Part shown: positions 1 through 12,000 of the stretch, piece after piece
Position numbering within the stretch: the first letter of the stretch is position 1
Layout of the letters: the number at the start of each line of letters is the position of its first letter
Virus record (IMG/VR): IMGVR_UViG_3300042569_000835
Location: 1-57,839 of that record
Length of the DNA: 57,839 bases
Origin: a virus
Direction: 5' to 3' (one strand)
Notes under the pieces: model-generated
The model's input: the letters and a program-made list of their open reading frames with translations, nothing else
Told to the model about the DNA's origin: nothing
Database searches by the model: none
Program-made: the position numbers and the translations under genes

Positions 1-3000
1 TCTTGATAATCTAATAAACCAACACCGCCAATGCCGATTGCAATAATTTCAACCACGTCTCCTGTTGCAGGGGCAACATTAAATTCAATTTTATTTTCAA
101 CAAAATCTATAACATAATTAATAGTGCTATCGCCAATGTATTCTTGTTTTATCTTATTAACATACACCATTACAGACGATGCTTCGAAAATAGTTAGACC
201 GATGTCAAATCTAGTCTTAACGCCATCGCCGATAATAACTGTATTTTGTATCGGCGTAGCACCCGGATTGGTTTTGTTGAATACTTTGATACTTAGACTG
301 TCTAGTACTTGACCGGGAACGTTTTCTTCCGGAGCTGGCACTTGATCAGGGCTTACAAATTTTTCTCCGTCAATTACAATTTCTTCAGGAGTTAATCCGG
401 CAGCAGTTACATATGCTCCACCGATGTTCGATAATGATCCTCCACTAATTCGTGTGTCTAGTAGATTTACATCGCTGATTACTACAGATCCATCACTGTC
501 TAATTTTCTAAAGATCAGTGTATCGCCTGAATTAGTACTTAAATATCTATGTATTTCGATTATGTTTGTAGACCCATCACCGATAAAAGTTGGCATTTCT
601 GCATGAGGATTAGTTGCTACACTGGAATCCCAACTTGGTGTATAATTAGGGTCGTCGATCCTAATTGGTCGTTGGTCGCCTAGACGTTTAATATACACTG
701 AAATTGGCTGATTGTTTTCTGGAGTATATGGTAAAACAACAAATGTTGTACTGCCGTCAGCTACATAGTAAAAATCATTACTGGATTCTACACTATCCCA
801 ACTGTCTGTAAACCAAGGAAGCGCATCCCATCCGCCTGTTACATCAAAGGTTGTACCTTGTACTTGTACTCCACCAAAGTCAATGCCTGTCATTAACTGG
901 CTCAAATTATTGCCTTTCATCCCCGAAGTAGGTTGGTAGGATTTTTGTATTCTATCTATGCTATTGAATAATTCAACATTTTTTTCATAATTAATTACAA
1001 TCACATCACCTAAGTTTGGATTAGCAAAAAATTTTAATTTACCTTTTAATAAGTCATAACTATCCACAGTAGAAATATACAAACTAATTTCGTATTCGCT
1101 CGAAATTACTAGTTGATCATTTTTAATTACTGTAATTTTTCCCTTATCTCTAGACGGAGCGTAATTTAGGTCAAATACTGCGCTAAATCCTGTGGCAACA
1201 AAAGTTTGAGAATATTCAAAATTTTCGTAGGTTCCAATCTTGTTTGTTCTGTCAAACTTTATTGTTAAATCAAAAGATCTAACTTTTGTTTCGCCGAGAA
1301 TGGGAACTGCTCGAGCAACGTTAACTGAAGATCCGTTTCCGCCAACTAATGAAATTGTCGGCGTTTGTGTGTACCCGCTGCCTGAAGTAATAACTTTGAT
1401 ACCAGATACTCGTCCGTTGGATATAAATGCCTGAGCAGTGGCTCCTGTTCCGCTGCCGGTAATTAACACCGCTGGGGGTGTACGATAGTCTGCGCCCGCA
1501 TCTGCAACTTCAATTGCTACTATAGAATAGCCGTTGTTATCAAACCAAGACTTCCAAGGATATTCATTAAATCTATTATAGTATTGATTTACTGGTAATA
1601 TTGCACCATCTCTAACAGAATATGCAGGTGGCAGATCAAAATCTGATACTGCTGAATTAGAAGAATCTGTTTTAGTATACCTGCTGGTATATTCCCTAAT
1701 ACTGGTTCTGTAGGGCTTGACTTCTTCAATATAACTTTGGAAACTTTCTAAGTTATCATTTTTATAATTGGCTTTTTGTTCTAGGTCGCCGACATTATGA
1801 ATAGCGTTTAAGAAGCTGGTTTTAAATGCCCAATCAACATAGGGCTGTTCTGAAAACGCATACTTTATTGAAGAGAAGAATAAGTTATTCCACTCAACTC
1901 TTAGATCGTCGACAAATATATTTTCTTTTGCTGCTTGTAGAATTATTCTTAATTCTTTAGTCGGTTGCAGATCATACAATGCTGCATCATACGATCCCAC
2001 ATTATCATAGCCTAAGCTGTTGATTAATCGATTGTAAAGAGTGTCTTTAATCTGTATTGTACCGTTTTGACGGCCAACTAAATTATAGTTGTCTAATAAA
2101 TCGCCGGCGCCTTGGGCAGTTTTTTCTAATACTACCCAACCGCCATTGCCGTATTCTTTGACTCTAATTAGATCGCCTACAGAAAGTTCTAGAGTAGGTT
2201 CTTGATAGATATTATTAATTTCTTTAACAATCTTAGAATTAATAGAATAATCAGAATTCCACCAATCCACAAATTGCCAATAGATTGTTGTATCATATCC
2301 CTGAGATTTACTGCGGTAAAAAATTCTACGTTGCTGATCCCATGCATATACACTCCAGAATCCGAACAATGTAGAATCACTTCTTACTAGTACAGAGAAC
2401 GGTCTTACTTTTATAGTGGCTGTTGTATATTTTCTACCTTTAGAAATTAAATTTATAGAGTTTACTTTACCTTGTGCGTTTAGGGTAATTGTTGCTTTAG
2501 CTCCAAATCCGTCGCCTTGTATCTCTATATAAGGAACTGTTCTATATCCGAATCCGGCATCTTTGATATCGATTGTATCTATTTCACCGTTAATTATATT
2601 TGCGGTAAATTCTGCTTGACGAACTTTTACTGTACCCACTTGATCTAGATCAATAAGAGTGTCTACAGATAAATCGTACTGGTTTAACACCTCGCTTGGA
2701 ATTGGATCAAGTCTGTTAAGATTGCCGAAATCAATTGTATCGGAGAACGGTCTAGTTGTCAGCACAGAATTAATATTGTCAATTGCAATCTTTAATGCTT
2801 TGTCTCTATTAACAAACATGCTCTGTCGAGGCCTAAAACTTAATCCCTGTTGTTTTTTAACTGGTAGTCTAGAATCAGGAACAGCATTACCTGCTTCATC
2901 CGATCCCACTAAACTGTCGATCCATTTCTTTTCTAGGTATTCAGAAGGTAGGCTATCAGCTACGCCGCTAGTCAATAATTGATACTCTCTATGAATCGGT

Positions 3001-6000
3001 GTTAATTGTTTTTTATTTTTAGTGTATTCAACATTTACTAGTGCTGTATCTGTGCCAATGATTGCTGTTAAATTATAGGCTAAAAATTTGTCTGGCCCTA
3101 GTATTCCTACAAACGGAATTCCAGACCCAATTGGGTTATCGATAAAGCCTTCGATCGCTGCTGCCGAAATTCGTCTAATTGAATTATTCGTTGGCAATAT
3201 AGTCTTCGACGAAACCCAATAATAGTATAAAGTACCAGTTTCGAGACCAGTATTGGGATTATATAAAATCTTAGTATTGTATACAGTATTGTCGGCAAAT
3301 TTAGGTTGGCCAGAAATTCCTTCGGCCAATCCTTCTACTGTATCAGCAAGTAGGCTCCACTCCGACGGCAGTAGCACAGACTCTACCCATTCGTAAATAT
3401 CAACCGATGAGCCTTCTGCTTGTCTATTCCAATTTCCTATTCGATAGGCAAAATCACTTTGCTCATAATTTATAAATTTAACGGTGCTTAGATCCCACCA
3501 AATTTTTCCAACATTTTTTTCAAACCAAGGTTGTGATTCGTCAACAACTTGGTCATCTGTTCCAATCATATATATTGCAGGATCATATACTGTTTTAAAA
3601 GAAATTTCTTGTTCAGCAACTCCTAATATTTTTAATTTAAACCCATCAACTATATCTAAGTCTGCAATTTTTCTATTATTAACATTGTCATACAGTTCAA
3701 TATTTTGCAACAACTCAACATCTACTAAAGGTATTTCTTGAGAAATTATGTTAAAACTATTTGTTTCGATTGATTTTTTAAACAGTCTAACCATACCAAC
3801 TGCTACACCTTCTACTTGATATGTAGGGGAGCCTACAACAACAACAGAGCTTGTACAATCAATAGAATAGCCGAACGATTCGCCGGATACCAGATCGGCT
3901 TCTAGTTTCTCAACTAGGAAATAACCTTGATCTTTTCTCTCATATACATAGACCTGTCCCGGAAATCCTCTAGAAGAAGAAAAAGAAGTTCTTCTTCTAT
4001 CAAATGTTGTGCCGTCATTAAAAAATGCTAAGATTGAATATCCAGCATTTTTTGCACCTACAACAATTCGTTCTGTAGAAGGACTGATAGATATGCTAGA
4101 TCCAAAATATTCGTTGGTAAAGTATTCATAACTTTGCAATTTTTGTTTTAATCTAAACTGGGATACCGATGAATCAGCATCGTATTTGAAAACATATGCT
4201 GCACCTTGGTTTTGTTTGTTAATATCTGCTAACGGGCTACTGGCTACAATAGTTGTACCGGAGGCGTCAATATCGATGGCAAACCCGAACTGATCCCCTG
4301 ATCCAATGATTCCAGAATTTGCAGTATCATTGATATCAGATAAAGAGTCAGCTGTAATAGTCTGTGTCAAACTATATAGATTGTTTACATCTCGTTCATA
4401 GATATAAATTTTACCCGTAGACGGCGATGCACTATCTCCTACATTTAACCAAGGTAGTCCTGCATCCGGGTATTGACCAAGACTAGTAATAGTTGATGTT
4501 GTTGCGTCGGTCAATCTATGATAGCCGTTTTGATATTTTACAACATCGCCTTCTGTGTACTCTTGATAGACATTCCAATCTCCTCGATAGTTAGCAAAGT
4601 ATTGACCATCACTATTTGGAGCACCAACAACTAATAGCCGTCCATCGCGGCTCATAGTAAGAGAGAATCCAAATTGATCTCCGTCTTTGACCAACTCAGC
4701 TAACTGAGTAGGGCTTAATAATCCCTCTGCTAGAGTAGAGCCGTCATCGTCTATAGCAATGTTTGTTGGTAGTGAACATTGAGTTGAAATAGGATCTAAT
4801 TTTTTCCAATCATTTGATTCTAAAGATAGAGAACTGCCATCACCTGTATTATCGTATAATGCTTCCCATAAACTACCATTAGACCATACTATTGATCCAG
4901 CGGGATAGATTGACAGCGGAGACGGTTGGTATAAGCCTAGATATTTTGTGTTTTCTAAATGACTCCAAGTGGTTCCGTTAAATTGATAAAGATAAATTCT
5001 TCCTTTGCCGGTACTTGCTCCAATGCTAGGGTCGCATAATGATCCTGGAGCAGATACTGCCATATAATAAGTTGTACCAGAAACTCCAATTGTAATTGCT
5101 GAACCAAATTCTTCATAGGCAGCTTGTCTAGGACTTACAAAACTGTGGGCAATTTCCCACTGTCCCTGATTATACTTGTACAAAGAAATCATTCCTTGAT
5201 CAGTAAATCCGTTGCCCCTGGCTGCGGGATTAGCGTTGACTATAGTTGCTGGTTTCCAGTCTTGACTGTTAAAATTAATAGAACTACCGTCGCCTACATC
5301 TATATTATCAACTGCTTCCCATAGCTTGCCTTGATAAAGTGCTATCTCGCCTGCTAGATAACTTCTAGACGGATTTAATTCACCTTGATAGGCGCTTTTT
5401 ACACCGCTAGCATTTGGAGCACCCACTGCTAACCATTTATAATCTGGACTAACTGCCAGGACTTTGCCGAACGAACCTGCGACCGCAGTTTCAAATCCAT
5501 CCGGTGGTGGCACAATTTGCTTTAGACCAATGACTTCGCCGGAAGTCTTGGTTGTATAAATCATTACATAACCAGATCCTGGAATACCTGTTGCAATTTG
5601 TTTTAGGTTGTCAATGTATACTACCGATGTGCCTGTTCCTATAGGTGTAGTAATTCCATACTCACTTAACTCATAGGTAACATACTGCTTAGTTTTTTCG
5701 ATAACTTCCCAGTGGTCGCTACCGTTGTTATCTATCCATAACTTCGATGAAAGATTTAATAATGCAGCTTGTTGATTATCTAATTCCTGATAGGTCAATT
5801 TTCTTGCAATTGTAAAAATTCCAACAGTTGCCGATGTACTATCTATAATCTCAGGTTCATCGGTGCTTGTGGTAATAACTGTAATTGTTTTGTTTGTAGT
5901 TGCAGTAATTTTAAAGAATCCGGTAAGATTATCAATATACTTTAACCCGACAACATCACCAACTGAAAAATTATGTATTTGGTTTAGAGTTATTTCTACA

Positions 6001-9000
6001 TTGGACTCTGTTTTTACCAAAGACTCTACTCGTAGTGCAACTTCTTGATTATATCGCAATACTGTCCATTCATTATTATAAAAAGTTATCCATATATGAG
6101 CATTTTCATAAACGTCTGCAATGTTTAAATTTACAATATCATCTAGAGTCTTTACAATAAAATCAACATGATTTGTGTTAACGTAGCCTGCAGATCTACT
6201 AGTGCCGTCATAATATGATGTGCGATTTAAATCTGTAGTAAAAGGAGTAGGTGCAGTTGTAAATTTTGAAGAATTAATTCTTAGGTATTGATCCAAGACC
6301 ACTGACGAATTTGTACTGTATGTTAACAATATAGGTTGAGGATTTATTACAAGATCATCTTTTTTGATTTCAAATTCAAATTCATCTATTTGAGTTGTTC
6401 CGCCAAACTCTCCAATTTTAAAAGCCCATTCTTCTTTAAGAACAACACTGTCGTCCTGTGTTCTGCTTAATTTATCAAATACTTTTACAATGGCATTTGC
6501 TGTGCCCTTTTCTCTAATAAAACCTTGATATATTCTAAACTGGCTAATTTCATCTTCTGCAATATTTTGTAGGTATTCTCTTTGTTGATATCCAATTGCA
6601 TGTCTTGCAAGGTCTCGTTGGCTAGATCCCACGCCATCTGTGTTTACTTCGTAGTAATCACTGAACTGATTTATTTTATAATCAAAGTTAGGAATTAACG
6701 ACTTGCTAGGAGTGGAGTCTAGTTTTGACCATGCCGCATCTTGGAATTCTACGGAACCTAATTGATTATATTTGCTTGTCCAATTATAAGACTTATAGGA
6801 TACAATGTCTCCTAATTTATAATCAGTAAACGGTTGCCATACCGCTATGTTTACATTATCAAACAAGAAACCGGGACTGGTATAGTCGCCGTCCCAGTCA
6901 ACAGTACGGAATCCTCTAGCTTTGATACGTTCTTGACGATAGCCTGTTGGTTTGTCATAGATAATATCGTTGAAAACTGTTTTGTCATCAAATACAACCA
7001 CATGCTCTTTAAGAACAAAATGCATTCTTAAAAAATATATACCGTCGGTGGTGTTTGTGGTAGACACTGTGATTTCTTGGAAATCTCTATTCACATTGAT
7101 GAATCTTGGCTGTAGCGGATTTCCGTCGTTTTTCAAAACTTGATAGTCGTAAAAGCTGTCTAGAATGCTATCAGCAACACCTATTGCAAATTTAATTTTT
7201 ATGTAAGTTGCAGAAGGGCTAAGTGTAAGTAAAGAATTTTCGGCCCAGTTATGCTTGGACCAGAACATAAATTCTTTGGCCGAAGTATACCAATCAAACG
7301 ATGTTGAAGAAGCTGTATCATACCCGTCAAATATAAATCCAACAGATTTAAGATATTCTTGATAGCCCAGTAAGAAGTCAACTACCTGCTGTATGCTGTT
7401 TAATATAGAGCCATACGATAGAGTTCTAAGTCTTAGCTTGTTAAAATTTCTTCTTCTAAATGCTTCAACCGCGCCGGTCAGCGGCAACGAAGGTAGCTGT
7501 TTCCATATACTCGAACCGTTTGTGCCTTCTGAAAATTCAGTCGAGCTTGTATGACTGCTAAGACATCTATAAAATTTATCTTTAAATCTGCAAATTACAC
7601 CGTTGCCATAGAATGTGTTTTCAGTCCAATCTAAGAAATTTTCACTTAGACCGCCTACCGAAATTAGAGGATCTGACTGAGAATCAGTTGGCTGGTAATA
7701 GTAAAACAAAGGGGTTGAATTATCGTATCCAGAAATTTTCCAGCCAGCATTAACTTTTTCTAAGATAACTCCACTATAGGCTAAATTAAAAATTGGAGCA
7801 CTGACATTGAAAATAATGTCATAGTTCTCTGGTGGTACAAAAACACTACTAGATGTAGACTTGGGATTTTTGCTATCTAAAATATATTTTTGTTGTTGCT
7901 GATCAACAAATCCAGAAATTCTATTAGATAGTTTTACATTTATATTTGAAACAACGTCTTCTAACTTAAGTGTCGAAGAAGCAGTACTCTTTAAATAGTT
8001 TGTAATGTAAACTACTAATCCCGAAACTGGAGTATCTACAGTATTCTCGTAGACAAAATCACTCAATGTAGAAAATAAATTAGTTTTTAAATTTATTGTC
8101 TGACCTAACTTGTTAGTTGCTATAGAAGATTTATTAAAATTGTCGGTAATAAATTCAAACGGTTTTAACAATGCTAGCGCAGAAATTATTGCAAACGGCC
8201 ACTCCGAGCTCATTCTCCAAGCTGCTTCAACTGGAGCATTATCACCTATTTTAAATGCTCCTTGATTATTAATCAAAGAAAAATTTCCTGCTAGTCCCGA
8301 ACTCAACGGGCTTAATAATTTGCCATCCCCATCTACAGGAATATGACTCATAATCGACGGACGCTTGTATCTATCTCTAATTCCGGCTCGCTCGCCTTGA
8401 CGGATAATACCGTCTCTAAGATCTTCCCAAAGAATCAAGTTATTACTTGTATACGGCGCAGGACCATATTCAGTTTCCCACCATATAGGCATTTCACTAA
8501 AGCCTAACATTTCCCAAGGATGTGTATGGGGACGATCAGTATCGTAGAACCATATATATACTTCCCTCCAATATCCTGGCAGGTTTTGCGTTCCCGTAGG
8601 ATCAACCATATTAGAATAGGTATAGGTAAAACTATTTTCGCTGTCAAAAAATACGTTGTTTACATAATCAATATTTGTTCCAGAAATCCATTTTAAAAAT
8701 TCTGAAGAAACAATTTTGTCCAGTGCTGGTTTTCCATAAAGCGAATTTCCATAATATCCCCCAAGAATACTGTCTATATCAAATACAGACTCGTTATACT
8801 CTTGTTTAATATTGTTATAGATTCGAGTTTCTAATTCTAATAAAACATCGTCTCTAAAATCACCATAGGCAACAGTGATACTTCCGTCGTGTCCTTGAAT
8901 TACTTCTCTTGGTTCAACATAGGTGTCATCGAGAAATTTTCTAGGTTTATATTTTTTGTACAACCCTAACTTGGTCGGAGTAGGTGGAATAAAATTGATA

Positions 9001-12000
9001 GCAGTCGATGCGTATTCTCTAATCTGGATCACATCGCCTTCAACTAAATCGATCAATAGATTAACAAACCCGAATGTAGAATTAAATTCGTAATCTCGAT
9101 TTACCAGTAATTGCTGATCATTAAAATAAACATAAACTGCTCGAGAGCTTAAAGTTTGTAGATCAAACTTTTCTGACAGAGCAAATGTTTTAATTCCTGT
9201 ATCTTCAACTGTATAATTTATGCTGGTGTATGCACCGCTGCCGATCATGTCAGATCCGGCAAACGGTCTACTTACGTCTTGCGTTCTACTAATTTCTTCT
9301 AGAACAGAATCTACAAAATCATTAGCAGTTTGATTGTAAAATATTTCATATGCTAGTGCAATAAAACTATTTTTAAAATCGGTGTATGATTTTTTTGCAT
9401 ACTGAATAGATTTTATAATATTATTTTCTTTATTACACAATAATGCAATAGATAACGGCGCCGGACTAGAATGTTTTAAAAATCTTCTTGTTAATGTTTG
9501 ATATCCACTGATGTCTCGTAGGTTGTTTAATCCTGGAAATATTCCACTAAAGTCTTCAGATAGTTCTAATCCTGTAGATATGTGGTCAGCAGCTTGACCT
9601 AACGTAAATGTTTTTATTTTTTCGTTTAGGGGATTTTTTTCTAATCCCAACGGAATTTCATAATAGCCGGTGTCGGGATCAATATTGGCAAATAGTTTAA
9701 TTGCTACTGTGTCCCCTACTGCAAATTGTGTGTCGAATACAAACGTACCTTCTGTTCTAGTAAAACCTGACCGAACGTGTACACCATTTAGATAAACTAA
9801 TATTTTGCGAATATCACTATCGGCTAACAGATTCCAATCAACCATGGTTGTGGTAATTTCGTTTGTAGGTTCTACAATATCCACACTGTCAATTATTGGC
9901 TGGACATAATTAGAATCTAATGTATTCCATGCATTAGTGAAAGTGTCGTCATTGCTAAACTTTAAATAGCCCGTTGCAATTTCTTTAGAGTAGTTGGCAT
10001 TATCAAGTTTATAAGTAAACGAGTCTGTATCAAGATTAAAGTTAAATTGTATATCACCTACGTTATCTATATTAAGATAACTAACGCTAAACCCTAACTC
10101 AATATCGATTGGGCCGGAACCAATTTTATAGCTTAGAATCGAGGTTCCTACGAAGGAACTAACAGGATATGTTTCAACATCACCGAAGCTAACTTCGTTG
10201 TCATCAAAAAGATCAAACAACGGGGGTTGGTTTACCGAAGTCTTTAGTTGACTCTTAACCCAATCAATTCCATTAAAGTGATACATGACCCCTTTATTCT
10301 TTACACCGCGGCGTATTAATACTCCATCGCCGGCCTGTGTGTCAACATTAGATTCACGAGTTAAACTGATCTGCTTAATATTGTTATGGGTGATAAAATT
10401 TACAATGTAAATTTGATTGTTGGCTAATGTATCAGTATCGTTGGTTATTAAAAGTCTTGCTCCGTTGAATAGATATTCACCATCAACAATATATCCAGTG
10501 CTACCTTCAACGACTGAAAAAACATCGGTAGTAAAATCGTCAACAAAGTCAACTGCGTCTTTGGCTATCGACCCATGATTAAATAACTGTATATTTGATT
10601 TAAATTCAATGATTGGTCTTTTTGCTCGAGATGTTTCTGATGCATCAAAATTAGAATTATTTAGAGTATGGGCATAGTCTAATACTGCGCGATGGCACCA
10701 ACGATTGTATCGGCTCCACGGATTTGAATCGATACTAGATCGATTAATTGTAATATAATCTTTCTTTCCTGGGTATGCGCTTGCATCATCAAACGGTTGA
10801 GTATCAAATCCTCCATTATCAAATAATATCTCAGGAGCAGTATCTGAAAATGTAGTCGATACTATTAGGCTAGCCACATTAGTTAGGGTGATTCTTTCTC
10901 CCACACCTTCAACTATCCACTTGTTATTGTTGATTTTTCCTGAATACTTTTCTGGAAAAACGTTTCCGCCAAAGTAAACAATCATACCATTGCTTAATGT
11001 TATTCCATTGCTGCTGGTATAGTTTGTCTTGCCGATTATTTCTTTTTCAACATCAATTTTTGTATTTTCTTCAACGTTAGTAATAACGATTCTACCAAAT
11101 CTATTTGGATCTGTAAAACTTTGATAATATAATACATCTGGAGCATTTAAGGGAACTTCAAAGGTGATAGTTCCGCTTTCAATTCCAGCATTGGTTAGAC
11201 CTTTTGTATAATTTAACGCAGATGACGATGCTGAGGTAAAATCGACAAATTCCCAATCATCTGTATTTTCGTCAATGGTGCTTCCGTCGCTAGTGGTTAT
11301 ATTAGTTTTTGCCTTCCATAATTTTCCATCAAATACAACTAGTTGGCCGACGGAATATTGAAAGTCGGGATTATATAATAACGTTCCAGTGTCAATAGTA
11401 GTTCTAAACAATAACGGATTTCCTGGAACATTAACTTGGAACTTGTATGTTTGTCCTCTATATAAAGTTAATGTAGGATTGTTTGTTAGGCCGTCGGGAG
11501 TGAAAAGGTAAACGCTACCCACGCCAAGGCCCACTCGATATGTGCTTGTAATATTCTGAGCCTGACCTAGAATCTTAATAGGAGGTGGGCCGTCTGGTAC
11601 CCAATAATATTCTCTATAATTTACAAACTTGTCCCAATCGATGGGAGGGGCCCATGTATAGTGTTCTTGAGCTGTAATTAGATCGTCTCGCTCTTCAGTG
11701 TTATTAAAAAACTTTAATTGATTTTTAAAGTCGAGATAATCGTAAAACTGTTCAATCTTGCCATCTTTTTCTACAACAACACCAGGTTCTAATTGATATC
11801 TACTGCGTAAAGTTTGATCTGTGTCTAGGTAAACTTCACTAGATTTGTAGGTTTTACCATATCGTCTACCTAGATATCCTACTTTTTTTTCTAAGACACC
11901 CGGTTGAACTAACGGGTCTAGTGCTCCTGCAAGAAATTTTGAGTTTGCTTCAGTTTGAAAAATCTGAGGCAAAAGATCTATTGTCTTTCTTATAGGAAGT

